Positions 14,821 through 24,241 are shown, numbered from the stretch's first letter. The stretch is DNA of 64,000 bases from an uncultured Clostridia bacterium (GCA_947173485.1 CAMWFH010000009.1:1-64000), one strand, 5' to 3'. A program made the numbers and translations. The notes: a model not told the origin generated them from the letters alone.

Positions 14821-16146
14821 GTGAAGCTGGTGGTGATCGGCGGCAACGCCGCCGGAATGAGCGCCGCGTCCCGGGTGAAGCGCCGGGCGCCGGAGAGCGA
14901 GGTCGTCGTTCTGGAGCAGACCCGGGAGGTCTCCTACGGCGCCTGCGGCCTGCCCTACTATGTGGCGGGCCTGAACGAGGACATCGACCTGATCCGCATC
15001 CGCAAGGTGGAGACCTTCCGGGAGAGCGGCGTGTGCGTCCGCTTGGGCTGCGATGTCACGGAGATAGACTATGATAAAAAGGTCGTGCGCTACCAGGAGG
15101 AGGACGGCACAGCCGGCGAGGAGAGCTATGACAAGCTGGTGATCGCCAGCGGCTCCTCCCCCAAGGTCCCCCCCATCCCCGGTATCCAGAAGAAGGGGAT
15201 CTTCCCCCTGAAGACCCTGAAGCATGCGGAGGCCCTGAAGCGCTCCCTGCTGGACCGGCCCCGGAGCGTGGTCATCGTTGGCGGCGGCTATATCGGCCTG
15301 GAGCTGGCGGAGGCGTGTTTGCTCCAGAAGGTGCCGGAGATCCACATCGTGGAGGCCCTGGACCGGCTTTTGAACGTGTTCGACCCGGAGTTCGGCGCCG
15401 CCGTCCAGGCGGAGCTGGAGGCCCAGGGGGTCCATATCCACACCGGCGAGCGGGTCCAGTCCTTCCAGGGGGAGGACCGGGTGACCGCCGTGGTGACCGA
15501 CAAGGGGACCTATGCCGCCGATACGGTGATCCTGTCCATCGGCATCAGCCCCAACACCCGTTTCGCCGGCGACGCCATCGAGAAGCTGCCCAACGGGGCC
15601 ATCGTCACCGACCCGGCCATGCGGACCTCCATCCCGGATGTCTACGCCGCCGGCGACTGCGCCACCATCTGGCACAAGCTGCTGGATAAGCCGGTGATGA
15701 TCGCCCTGGGGACCAACGCCAACAAGCAGGGCCGCCTGGCCGGCGACAGCGTGCTGGGCAAGCCGGTGAGCTTCAAGCGGGCCCTGGGCACCTCCATGCT
15801 GCGGTGCATGGGCCTGGAGTTCGCCAAGACCGGCCTGGGAGAGGGCGAGTGCCAGGCCAATGGCATCCCCTACAAGGTCAAGACCGTGGAGACCCGGTCC
15901 CATGCCCGCTACTACCCCGACCCCAAGCCCCTGACCATCAAGCTGTGCTACCGGCCGGAGGACCATGTGCTGCTGGGCGCCCAGATCATGGGGGCCAAGG
16001 AGGCTGCCTGGCGAATCGACACCTTCGCCTGCGCCATCGACCAGGGCATGACCACCGAGGAGCTGGGCTTTTTGGACTTAGGCTACGCGCCGCCCTTCGC
16101 CGGCGTGTGGGACGCCATCCAGATCGCCGCCAACGCTGCGAAGTGA
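14821..16146 (+). CDS. CoA-disulfide reductase/NADH oxidase-like flavoprotein
   Basis: A 441-aa FAD- and NAD(P)H-dependent pyridine nucleotide-disulfide oxidoreductase. It has the FAD site VVIGGNAAGMSAASRVKR, the single redox Cys in SYGACGLPYY typical of CoA-disulfide reductases, a second Rossmann motif VVIVGGGYIGLELAE and the FAD-binding VYAAGDCA. The lone Cys points to reduction of CoA disulfide, persulfide or polysulfide, or to H2O-forming NADH oxidase. Start codon is GTG, three bases after the DUF35 stop. Its place in a CoA-thioester operon suggests a CoA-linked redox role. Confidence 0.85.
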   Translation: MKLVVIGGNAAGMSAASRVKRRAPESEVVVLEQTREVSYGACGLPYYVAGLNEDIDLIRIRKVETFRESGVCVRLGCDVTEIDYDKKVVRYQEEDGTAGEESYDKLVIASGSSPKVPPIPGIQKKGIFPLKTLKHAEALKRSLLDRPRSVVIVGGGYIGLELAEACLLQKVPEIHIVEALDRLLNVFDPEFGAAVQAELEAQGVHIHTGERVQSFQGEDRVTAVVTDKGTYAADTVILSIGISPNTRFAGDAIEKLPNGAIVTDPAMRTSIPDVYAAGDCATIWHKLLDKPVMIALGTNANKQGRLAGDSVLGKPVSFKRALGTSMLRCMGLEFAKTGLGEGECQANGIPYKVKTVETRSHARYYPDPKPLTIKLCYRPEDHVLLGAQIMGAKEAAWRIDTFACAIDQGMTTEELGFLDLGYAPPFAGVWDAIQIAANAAK

Positions 16147-16152
16147 ACGCCT

Positions 16153-17310
16153 ATGAGAGAAGCACATCCTGACAGCCGGCGCTTCGCGATCTTCTCCGTG
16201 GCGTCCGTGCTGTTCGGCTGGCACGCCGGCGGCGGCTTCGCCACCGGCAACCAGGCCAACCAATACTACATCAGCTCCGGCTGGCTGGGCGTGCCCTCGG
16301 CACTGCTGGCCCTGCTGCTGCTGACATTGACCATCCGGCAGGCCATCGTGATGTATGAGCAGCGGGGACTGGGGAGCTGCAAGGAGCTGATCGAGACCCT
16401 CTACCATCCCCTGGACAAGCTGGAGATCCTCTTCGAGATCTACTACTACCTGATGGTCCTGATGTCCGTGGGCACCTGCATCGCCGGGGCCGGGACCCTG
16501 CTGGTGGACGCCCTGGGCCTGCCCTACCTGCTGTCGGTGGTCCTGATCGGGCTCATCCTGCTGGTGCTGACCATGTTTGGCGCGGATGTGGTCCGGCGGG
16601 TCTCCTCGGTGCTGAGCACCCTGATCCTGGTCTGCGCGGTGACCATCTTCATCGTGGGCATCTGCCGCAGGACCGGCGCCATCGGCCAGGCCCTCACCGC
16701 CGGCGTCTCCGGCGGGACAGTGGGACGGGCGGTGCTGAAGTCCTTCCAGTACGCCGGGTTCCAGTGCGCCTCCATCCCCACCATGATCGCCTGCGCCTCC
16801 GTGCTAAAGAGCCGGCAGGAGGCAGCCAAGGCCATGTGGCTGGCCTTCGCCACCAACGCCGCCGCCCTGTGCCTGTCCATCTTCATGCTGCTGGGCTGGC
16901 AGGACGTGTATACCGGCGTGGAGGGCGGGGCCACCATCCCCACCCTGACGGTGTGCAAGGCCATGGGCGTCGCCCCCCTGGTGTGGGCCTACTACATCTG
17001 CCTCTTCCTCTGCTTCATCTCCAGCGGCACCATGGCGGTGTTCGGCGTGACCACCCGGTTCGAGGCCCTGCCGGCCCTGCGCCGGCGGGTCAGCCAGGAG
17101 CGGCACCGCCGGATGACCGGCGCGGCGCTGGTGATGACGGCGGCGGTGGGCATCTCCCTGGCGGGGCTGACCAACATCATCCGCTTTGGCTACGGCTACT
17201 GCGGCTATGTGGGCATCGCCATCCTGGTCGTCCCCTTCCTGACCGTGGGGGCCTATAAGAACCGCCGGTACGCCCTGGCCCATCCCGAAGCCTTCGCAGA
17301 CCCCCGCTGA
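16153..17310 (+). CDS. YkvI-like membrane transporter
   Basis: A 385-aa integral membrane protein with about ten hydrophobic segments and the early motif GWHAGGGFATGNQANQYY, an unwound-helix signature seen in APC/LeuT-fold proteins such as YkvI. The family is poorly characterised; several members are thought to take up amino acids or organic acids. It starts six bases after the flavoprotein gene, so it is co-transcribed with the CoA enzymes. It may carry a substrate or product of that pathway, in addition to the ABC importer encoded just downstream. Confidence 0.75.
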   Translation: MREAHPDSRRFAIFSVASVLFGWHAGGGFATGNQANQYYISSGWLGVPSALLALLLLTLTIRQAIVMYEQRGLGSCKELIETLYHPLDKLEILFEIYYYLMVLMSVGTCIAGAGTLLVDALGLPYLLSVVLIGLILLVLTMFGADVVRRVSSVLSTLILVCAVTIFIVGICRRTGAIGQALTAGVSGGTVGRAVLKSFQYAGFQCASIPTMIACASVLKSRQEAAKAMWLAFATNAAALCLSIFMLLGWQDVYTGVEGGATIPTLTVCKAMGVAPLVWAYYICLFLCFISSGTMAVFGVTTRFEALPALRRRVSQERHRRMTGAALVMTAAVGISLAGLTNIIRFGYGYCGYVGIAILVVPFLTVGAYKNRRYALAHPEAFADPR

Positions 17311-17417
17311 CGCGTTCGTCAGCCGATCTGGTAATGACCAGTCCCCGTCCGCCGCCGGGAACAGCCGGGCGGCGGGCCGGAGACCGGTTGTTATAAAAAA
17401 TTTTTTGGAGGAAAACA

Positions 17418-18502
17418 ATGAAAAGACTGATCTCCCTGCTGATGGCCATCTCCATGCTGCTGGTCATCCTGGCCGGCTGCTCCAACAGTGAGAAGCCCGG
17501 CAACAACGACACCCCCAACAACAGCAACAGCGGTGACCAGACCCCGAACACCCCCGACAACAACACCCCCAGTGACGGTCCCGACCGCAGTGAGCGGATC
17601 AAGATCGGCTTCGCCATCTCCAACTTCGACAACGAGAACTTCGCCTACATGGACAAGATCCTCCAGGCCTACTGCGATGAGAACAACATCGAGTATGTGA
17701 CCCGGCAGCACAACTCCCAGTCCTCCACGATCATGGAGATCATGGAGAACTTCATGGCCGCCAACTGCGACGGCGTGATCTTCCAGAACTCCGAGCCGGA
17801 GTCCATCCAGGCTACCCTGGAGGAGATGGTGGAGAAGGGCATCAAGATCATCAGCTACGACGCCGAGGTCGAGGGCATCTGCGGCTCCTGGATCTGCTCC
17901 AACTACGCCACCGGCCAGACCATCGGCGACTGCGCCGCGGACTTTATCAACAACGAGCTGGGCGGCGTGTGCGACTATGTGGTCATGGACTCCCAGGTGG
18001 TGTTCATGCAGGAGCGGGTCAAGGGCATCATGGACACCCTTGCTGAGAAGTGCCCCAACTCCACCATGGTGGCCACCCAGAAGATCCTGCTGGCCCAGGC
18101 CGTGGACACCTTCGAGAGCATGTTGACCGCCAACCCCACTATCCAGGTCCTCTGCACCGGCTACTCCACCTGCGCCACCACATCATCGCCGCCTGGCTGC
18201 CTGAGCTGGAGCGCCAGGGCGCCGACCTGACCAAGTACGGCGTGTTCACCTGCGACTGCACCAACCTGGATCTGGAGTACATGCACGAGACCCGCACCGC
18301 CGGCACCAACATCCTGCGGTCCACCGTGGACCTGGGGCTGAAGGTGTTCGTCCCCATGGGCATGATCACCCAGTGCGAGGCTGCCATCCGCGGCTTCGAG
18401 TGTGAGTACCCCGACGGCACCACCCAGGTGTTCCCCTATGAGGCCGTGACCTTCGACAACCTGGACGAGGTCGCCGCCAAGTACGAGGTCACCCTGGCCT
18501 GA
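17418..18502 (+). pseudogene. Sugar ABC importer substrate-binding lipoprotein, frameshifted
   Basis: An RbsB-type periplasmic-binding lipoprotein: signal MKRLISLLMAISMLLVILAGC, a Gly/Asn/Pro/Thr linker, then a ligand-binding domain from ERIKIGFAISNFDNENF. The frame ends early at 18230. The family sequence continues in another frame from HHIIAAWLPELERQGADLTK to the stop at 18502. Reading GCC-CAC-CAC in place of GCCACCAC at ~18,175 restores one ~361-aa protein, so one C seems lost from a CCC run. No slippery heptamer is seen, so a real mutation or a sequencing error is likelier than programmed frameshifting. The ATPase and permease genes downstream are intact. Confidence 0.8.
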
Positions 18503-18513
18503 GCGCCCGCTTT

Positions 18514-18549
18514 CCAAAGAGGGGGGAGGGCTGCCCCTCCCCCCTTTGG
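18514..18549 (+). repeat. Hairpin between binding-protein and ATPase genes
   Basis: A G-run arm (18514-18530) pairs with a C-run arm (18534-18549) with one bulged A. It lacks a T-run and probably stabilises the binding-protein mRNA or partly attenuates downstream expression. Confidence 0.55.
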
Positions 18550-18604
18550 GGAGATCGTACCTTGTCTACTCCAAAAAGACGAAGAAGCTACATTGAGGAT
18601 TTGA

Positions 18605-20098
18605 ATGTATATGGAACCTGAAATCAGCTTATCCTGCAAGGAACTGGTAAAGACCTACCCAGGCGTAGTGGCCATGGACCACCTGAGCTTCGAGCTGCGC
18701 AAGGGCGAGGTCCATGCCCTCCTGGGGGAGAACGGCGCCGGGAAGTCCACGCTGATCAAGTCGATCGCCGGCGTCCACACCTGCGACTCCGGGACCATCA
18801 CCATCTTCGGGCAGGAGTTCACATCGATCACCCCCCGGCAGGCCAAGGAGCTGGGGGTGGAGGTGGTCTATCAGGAGTTCAACCAGATGCCCTCCCTGTC
18901 GGTGGCGGAGAACATCTTTCTGACAGAGATCCGGGGCAAGCGCATCCTTGCCGACCAGAAGGACTTCCAGCGGCGGGCCGCGGCGCTCTTCCAGGAGATG
19001 CACCTGGACCTGGACCCCAAGACCAAGGTCAAGGACCTGACCAACGGCTATAAGCAGATGGTGGAGATCGCCAAGGCCATCTCCAAGCCCACCACCAAGA
19101 TCTTGGTCCTGGACGAGCCCACCGCCCCTCTGACCGTGGACGAGGTGGACATCCTGTTCAAGATCGTCTGGGACCTGAAGGCCCGGGGCATCTCCATCAT
19201 CTTCATCTCCCACCGGATGCCGGAGATCTTCGAGATCTGCGACCGGGTGACCGTCATGCGGGACGGCAAGTCCATCAAGACCCTGGACGTGGCCGGCACC
19301 ACCCGTGAGGAGCTGGTCAGCCTGATGGTGGGCCGGGAGCTGACCGAGAACTACCCGCCCCGGGAGACCCCCATCGGGGAGACGGTCCTGGAGGCCCGTG
19401 GCCTGTGCGGCAACGGCGTGGAGGACATCTCCTTCCACGTTGGCAAGGGCGAGATCCTGGGCTTTGCCGGCCTGGTGGGCACCGGGCGGACCGAGACGCT
19501 GCGCCTGGTCTACGGGGCGGACAAGATGGAGAAGGGCGAGCTATACCTCCACGGGGAGAAGATCTCCGTCCACAGCCCCAAGGACGCCCTGAGCAAGGGC
19601 ATCGCCCTGCTGCCGGAGGACCGGAAGCTCCAGGGCGTGCTGCTGAAGATGACCCTGAAGGCCAATATCAATATCTCCGTCCTGAAGCAGATCTCCGCCG
19701 CCACGGTGGTCAATCGGAAGAAGGAGAACGGCAACGCCACCGAGTATATCCAGCGGCTGCGGGTGCGCACCCCCAGTATGTACCAGCTGGCGGGCAACCT
19801 CTCCGGCGGCAACCAGCAGAAGGTGGCCCTGGCCAAGAGCCTGGTGGCCAACGCCAAGGTGCTGATCATGGACGAGCCCACCCGGGGCATCGACGTGGGC
19901 GCCAAGCAGGAGATCTACGACCTGATGCGGGAACTCAGCGCCGCCGGCATGGCGATCATCATGATCTCCTCGGAGATGGACGAGCTGCTGGGCATGTCCG
20001 ACCGGGTGATGATCATGTCGGAGGGCCGTCTGGCCGGAGAGCTGTCCAGAGAGGAATTCGACCAGGAGCGCATCCTGGATATCGCGTCCGGCAAGTGA
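18605..20098 (+). CDS. Sugar ABC importer ATPase, RbsA/MglA-like
   Basis: A 497-aa protein made of two fused ABC domains. The first has Walker A GENGAGKST and VLDEPTAPLT; the second has the degenerate P-loop GLVGTGRTE, a good signature SGGNQQKVALAKSL and LIMDEPTRGIDVGAK, as in RbsA/MglA/XylG. It energises the importer formed with the permease encoded 17 bp downstream and the frameshifted binding protein upstream. The ATG at 18605 follows GAGG; a second ATG two codons on is possible. Confidence 0.9.
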   Translation: MYMEPEISLSCKELVKTYPGVVAMDHLSFELRKGEVHALLGENGAGKSTLIKSIAGVHTCDSGTITIFGQEFTSITPRQAKELGVEVVYQEFNQMPSLSVAENIFLTEIRGKRILADQKDFQRRAAALFQEMHLDLDPKTKVKDLTNGYKQMVEIAKAISKPTTKILVLDEPTAPLTVDEVDILFKIVWDLKARGISIIFISHRMPEIFEICDRVTVMRDGKSIKTLDVAGTTREELVSLMVGRELTENYPPRETPIGETVLEARGLCGNGVEDISFHVGKGEILGFAGLVGTGRTETLRLVYGADKMEKGELYLHGEKISVHSPKDALSKGIALLPEDRKLQGVLLKMTLKANINISVLKQISAATVVNRKKENGNATEYIQRLRVRTPSMYQLAGNLSGGNQQKVALAKSLVANAKVLIMDEPTRGIDVGAKQEIYDLMRELSAAGMAIIMISSEMDELLGMSDRVMIMSEGRLAGELSREEFDQERILDIASGK

Positions 20099-20115
20099 TG
20101 GAAGGAGAGTAAGGA

Positions 20116-21126
20116 ATGAGCGTGAAAGAAAACACTTTGGAAAAGCCGGTGGGGACCATGGACGCCGGCGCTTTCTTTAAGAAGTATATGATGCTGATCA
20201 TCCTGGTGGCCATGTCCATCTTCTTCAGCATCTTCGGCCCCAACTTTTTCTCATGGGACAACGCGGTGACCGTCTGCCGACAGGTCTCTATCATCGGCAT
20301 CTGCGCCGCCGGCATGATGTTCGCCCTGCTGGTGGGCCATATCGACCTGAGCATCGGCACCACCGTCTCCTTCTCCGCGGTCCTCTTCGCCAAGCTGATC
20401 TCCACCAAGGAGGGCATCGAGATGAACCCCTTCCTGGCGATCGTGATCGTGCTGCTCATCTGCGCGGGCTTCGGCGTCATCAAGGGGCTGCTGGTGGTGG
20501 AGACCAATATGCCCGCCCTGATCGCCACCCTGGCCGTCTCCACCGCCCTGGAGGGCGTGAACCTGCTGGTCACCGACGCCAAGCCCATCAGCGGCATCCC
20601 TGACGGCATCGCCTGGCTGGGCCAGGGCTACATCGGCCCCATCCCCATGCCGGTGGTCATCTTCGCCCTGATCATCCTGGTGGCCGGGTTCATCCTGGGC
20701 TTCACCTACATCGGCCGGTACATCTACGCCACCGGCTCCAACACCGAGGCGGCCCGCCTGGCCGGCCTGAACGTCAAGTTCGTGAAGGTGGCGGCCTACA
20801 TCGTCTGCTCCTGCCTGTGCGCCGTGGCCGGCTTCGTCCTGGCGACCCGCCTGCGCTCCGGCACCGCCACCACCGGTACCCAGTACCAGACCAAGGCCCT
20901 GACCGCCTGCACCGTGGGCGGCATCTCCATGGCCGGCGGCGAGGGCACCATCTACAATCTGCTGGTGGGCATCTTCATCATCGGGATCCTGACCAACGGT
21001 ATGACCATCATGGGCATCAGCGACTACTGGCAGAGCATCGCCCAGGGCGTCATCCTGGCCTTCTCCGTGGGCGTGGACTGCTACCAGCGCACCCACGTCA
21101 AGACCACCCTGCGCACCGCGAAATGA
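20116..21126 (+). CDS. Sugar ABC importer permease, RbsC-like
   Basis: A 336-aa permease of the BPD_transp_2 (RbsC/AraH/XylH) family with 8-10 membrane segments. Family motifs include LVGHIDLSIGTTVSF near the N-terminus, GRYIYATGSNTEAARLAGL in the middle loop and TACTVGGISMAGGEGTIY. RbsC-type permeases take up pentoses, hexoses, AI-2 or sugar-acid-like ligands, so the substrate cannot be fixed from this subunit. Start follows AAGGAGAGTAAGG. Confidence 0.9.
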   Translation: MSVKENTLEKPVGTMDAGAFFKKYMMLIILVAMSIFFSIFGPNFFSWDNAVTVCRQVSIIGICAAGMMFALLVGHIDLSIGTTVSFSAVLFAKLISTKEGIEMNPFLAIVIVLLICAGFGVIKGLLVVETNMPALIATLAVSTALEGVNLLVTDAKPISGIPDGIAWLGQGYIGPIPMPVVIFALIILVAGFILGFTYIGRYIYATGSNTEAARLAGLNVKFVKVAAYIVCSCLCAVAGFVLATRLRSGTATTGTQYQTKALTACTVGGISMAGGEGTIYNLLVGIFIIGILTNGMTIMGISDYWQSIAQGVILAFSVGVDCYQRTHVKTTLRTAK

Positions 21127-21196
21127 TGGCCGGGCGCTGTCCGGGGCCCGTCTCCGGGCACCGGACAGCCCGGTCCCAGCCAAAAGGAGGTCCCCC

Positions 21197-21631
21197 TTGT
21201 CGATCTTCAAAAAGAGCCTGTTCGACCTTCGCTCCGGGGAGCAGCGGGCGGCGGACTACGCGGCCTACCAGGAGTATATGTTCCCCCTGGGCAAGGGGCA
21301 GCAGGAGCGCATCAAGGCGGCCTTACAGGGCGTGCCGAAAAAGGCGGCGGAGGAGAAGCTGCTGTTCCTCTTCTACGTCACCAAGGAGCGGTATGTGGAG
21401 GAGCGGATGAAGGGCCGGCCCCGTCTGGCCTGCTGGCAGGGGGCCTGGAAGGCCCTGCAAAAGTTCCCCTTCGCTCCCAAGGCCGATCTGCCGTTCCTGC
21501 TCAGCCTGGCCGTGCTGGACATGGAGGCGGAGAGCCTGGAGGACTACCCCCAGCGGGAGGCCATCCAGGCCCTTTCCCAGCGGCTCTTCCCCGGCAGCGC
21601 GAAGCAGCCGGACTGGAGCGCACTATCCTGA
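21197..21631 (+). CDS. Conserved hypothetical protein, 144 aa
   Basis: Not recognised. A soluble, mostly helical, basic-acidic protein (MSIFKKSLFDLRSGEQRAAD... to SAKQPDWSALS) without signal peptide, cysteine motif or known domain. It starts with TTG, six bases after a strong AAGGAGG (21184-21190). It lies 70 bp after the permease gene and 15 bp before the next gene, so it is part of the convoy. Its helical character would allow an accessory or chaperone-like role, but nothing in the sequence proves this. Confidence 0.7.
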   Translation: MSIFKKSLFDLRSGEQRAADYAAYQEYMFPLGKGQQERIKAALQGVPKKAAEEKLLFLFYVTKERYVEERMKGRPRLACWQGAWKALQKFPFAPKADLPFLLSLAVLDMEAESLEDYPQREAIQALSQRLFPGSAKQPDWSALS

Positions 21632-21646
21632 TAGGGCGGTGAGACC

Positions 21647-23098
21647 ATGGCAAAACGGAAACAAGGCCCCCAGAGCGCGGCCCGGCGGCGGCAGGAGAGG
21701 CGCTCGGAGAAGCTGCGCCGGGAGATGCTCCTGTGCGTCGTGGTAGGCGGGCTCGCCCTTTTGGGCGTGCTGTGCATGACGGCCTACCGGCTGACCTTCA
21801 CCCTGGACGTGTTCGCCCAGAAGGGGACCGCCCTCCGGGTCAACGGGACCGCCCTGGCCCCGGCGGACTACGATTTCTACTTCTACCGCGCCTACTATGA
21901 GTACATGAACAACGCCGGGGACGAAGTCTCCGGCATTGGCGGCAAGCCGGACGAGACCATCCCCCTGGACCGGCAGGTCCTCTACAGCGAGGACGGTGAG
22001 ACCGTCACCTGGCAGGACTTCTTCGACAGCCGGGCCCAGCGGCTGATCCGGCAGACCTACTTCTACTATGACCTGGCCCAGAAGGCCGGCTACACCCTGA
22101 CCGAGGAGCAGGAGGCGGACATCCAGTACGACTTTGACGAGAAGATCTGGTTCGAGGCCCAGGAGATCGAGCAGATCGGGGTGGAGCCATACCTGAAGCA
22201 GCACTACGGCCCCTCCATGACCGAGGCGATCTACCGGCGGGACCTGCGGATCCTGTTCACCGCCAACTTCTATATGGACCAGTGCCGGAACACCATCGAG
22301 ATCGATCCACAAGAATTAGACGACTACTACGCGGCCCACGCCGCGGACTACCATATGGTCTTTTACCGTCTGTTCTACCTCCAGGGCAAGACGGAGGAGA
22401 CTCGCGCCAGGGCTGAAGAGCTGGCCCAGGCGGCCTCTGAGGCGGACTTCATCGCCCTCTGTGACCGCTATCAGTCCTACAACGGGGAGGACAGCCACTG
22501 GACCGGCGGCAGCCGGCTCCACCGGGAGCAGACCCGGTTCTCCCTGTCCTACTTCCGGGACTGGTTCCCAACGGCCGCCCCCGGGGATACGGCCGTGGCC
22601 GAGGCGGCCAACGGCTGCTATATCGTCATGCTCTTAGGCGCCTCCGACAACGACTACCCGGTGGCGGACCTGCAATACTTCACCATCTCCGGGGAGGACG
22701 CCCAGGCCCGAGGCTTCGCCTTCCTGCGGGAGTGGGCCGCGGGGGAGGGGACGGCGGAGAGCTTCTTTGCCCTGTCCGACGGCCTGCGGGACATCGACTA
22801 CACCACCGAGTACCGGAAGAGCGGCTCCATCACTTATCTGGACCAGGACCGGTCCACGGTGCCGGCCTGCATGGCCGCCTGGTGCTTCGACCACCAGCGC
22901 AGCAGCGGGGACACGGCGGCCTTCGCCGGAGAGGACGGACGGGCCTATGTGGTCCGGTTCGATGGCTACGGTGACCTGTGCCGGCGGCGGCTGGTATACA
23001 AGGAGCTGAGCGCCCAGCGGTTCCAGAGCTGGAACGAGGAGGCGCTGGCGGGCGTGTCCCTGGAGGAGGGGTTCTTCCACTACCTGCTGGAGGCATGA
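21647..23098 (+). CDS. Membrane-anchored SurA/PrsA-like protein
   Basis: A 483-aa protein with a very basic N-terminus (KRKQGPQSAARRRQERRSEK), one membrane helix at ~28-47 and a long outside domain. It has a SurA_N-like helical part (TLTEEQEADIQYDFDEKIWF, then YGPSMTEAIYRRDLRI) and a later region that may be a degenerate parvulin domain. A foldase or chaperone role at the outer membrane face is inferred. It is odd that it sits between a sugar importer and molybdenum genes; its stop overlaps the mobA start by four bases. Confidence 0.6.
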   Translation: MAKRKQGPQSAARRRQERRSEKLRREMLLCVVVGGLALLGVLCMTAYRLTFTLDVFAQKGTALRVNGTALAPADYDFYFYRAYYEYMNNAGDEVSGIGGKPDETIPLDRQVLYSEDGETVTWQDFFDSRAQRLIRQTYFYYDLAQKAGYTLTEEQEADIQYDFDEKIWFEAQEIEQIGVEPYLKQHYGPSMTEAIYRRDLRILFTANFYMDQCRNTIEIDPQELDDYYAAHAADYHMVFYRLFYLQGKTEETRARAEELAQAASEADFIALCDRYQSYNGEDSHWTGGSRLHREQTRFSLSYFRDWFPTAAPGDTAVAEAANGCYIVMLLGASDNDYPVADLQYFTISGEDAQARGFAFLREWAAGEGTAESFFALSDGLRDIDYTTEYRKSGSITYLDQDRSTVPACMAAWCFDHQRSSGDTAAFAGEDGRAYVVRFDGYGDLCRRRLVYKELSAQRFQSWNEEALAGVSLEEGFFHYLLEA

Positions 23099-23706
23099 GG
23101 GTCATGGAGTGCGTCATCCTCTGCGGCGGGCAGAGCGCCCGGATGGGCCAGGAGAAGGCTCGCCTGCCCTGGCAGGGCCGGGAGATCGTGGACGTGCTGG
23201 CAGAGCGGCTGGCCGGGATCGGGCGGGTGTCCCTCTCCGTGGCCTTCCCGGGCCAGCTGGCCGGCAAGCCCTACCCCCGTCTGTCCGATGCCGTCCCCGG
23301 CGCGGGCCCCCTGGGGGGCATCTGCGCCGCCCTGGCCGCCGGCGGGGACCCGGAGGATGAGGTGTTCATCGCGGCCTGCGATATGCCCTTCCTCACGGCG
23401 GAGACGGTCCTGTCCTTATCCGCCGCCCTGCCGGCGGAGGGGGACGCGGCGGTGCCCCTAGGGCCGGACGGCTGGCGGCACCCCCTGTGCGCGGTCTACC
23501 GCCGGCGGGCCGGCAGGGTCTTTCAGGAGCAGCTGGAGGCTGGGCGCTTTCGCCTGCGGGACGCCCTGGACAGGCTCTCCATAGCCTATATCCCGGCGGA
23601 CCGGCTCCCCGGCGGGGCGGCGGTCCTGACGAACTTGAACACGGCGGCGGCCTATCAAACAGCCTGCCTGGCGGCCCGCCGGCATAGGGAGGGGAACGAT
23701 GGCTAA
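23095..23706 (+). CDS. mobA: Molybdenum cofactor guanylyltransferase
   Basis: A 203-aa MobA that attaches GMP to molybdopterin, making the bis-MGD cofactor used by DMSO-reductase-family enzymes. It shows the nucleotidyltransferase motif ILCGGQSARMGQEKARLPW, GPLGGICAAL and ACDMPFLTAE, and an N-containing C-terminal NLNTAAAY. ATG at 23095 overlaps the upstream stop (ATGA); ATG at 23104 is the alternative. Its 3' end overlaps the Fe-S protein gene by eight bases, so cofactor maturation and the Mo enzyme are translated together. Confidence 0.9.
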   Translation: MRVMECVILCGGQSARMGQEKARLPWQGREIVDVLAERLAGIGRVSLSVAFPGQLAGKPYPRLSDAVPGAGPLGGICAALAAGGDPEDEVFIAACDMPFLTAETVLSLSAALPAEGDAAVPLGPDGWRHPLCAVYRRRAGRVFQEQLEAGRFRLRDALDRLSIAYIPADRLPGGAAVLTNLNTAAAYQTACLAARRHREGNDG

Positions 23707-24241
23707 CTATTTCTTCTTTCACGATCTGGACACCTGCATCGGCTGTCAGGCCTGCCAGGTGGCCTGCAAGGACCTCCACGACCTGCCGGCGGGGGAATTC
23801 TTCCGCCGGGTCGTCCAGGTCAGCGTCAACGGGAAGGCCCGCTTTTACTCCGCCGCCTGCTCCCACTGCGCCCACCCGGCCTGCATGGCGGCCTGTCCCA
23901 ACGGCGCCTACTACCGGGGGGAGGACGGGACCGTCCTCCACGACGAGGGCAAGTGCATCGGCTGCGGCCGGTGCGTCTGGAGCTGCCCCTACGGCGCGGT
24001 GGTCCTCCGTAAGGAGACCGGCACCGCCCAGAAGTGCGGCGGCTGCTATGACCGCCGCCGGCAGGGCCTGGAGCCGGCCTGCGTGGCGGCCTGCGTCAAC
24101 CGGAGTCTGCAATTCGGCAGGACCGACGGCCGCTGTGACGAGAGCCGGCTGGGGGCCGGCCTGCCCGGCGTGCTGCCCGCCCCCAGTCTGACCCTGCCCC
24201 GCTTCCGGGTCTGCTGCGGCCAGGGGGAGGAGACAGTATGA
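23699..24241 (+). CDS. DmsB-like 4Fe-4S electron-transfer subunit
   Basis: A 180-aa ferredoxin-like protein with four cysteine clusters: CIGCQACQVAC, CSHCAHPACMAAC, CIGCGRCVWSC and CGGCYDRRRQGLEPACVAAC. This is the four-cluster pattern of DmsB/NrfC/HycB subunits that link a molybdopterin subunit to an electron donor. No membrane anchor (DmsC/NrfD) is encoded. The next gene is a soluble FAD/NAD(P)-type flavoprotein, so electrons may come from NAD(P)H. Overlaps mobA by eight bases and the flavoprotein gene by four. Confidence 0.9.
   Translation: MANYFFFHDLDTCIGCQACQVACKDLHDLPAGEFFRRVVQVSVNGKARFYSAACSHCAHPACMAACPNGAYYRGEDGTVLHDEGKCIGCGRCVWSCPYGAVVLRKETGTAQKCGGCYDRRRQGLEPACVAACVNRSLQFGRTDGRCDESRLGAGLPGVLPAPSLTLPRFRVCCGQGEETV

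Noticed and set aside
18160..18185. Programmed ribosomal frameshift in the binding-protein gene
   Set aside because: No slippery heptamer or downstream pseudoknot; a missing C explains the change more simply.
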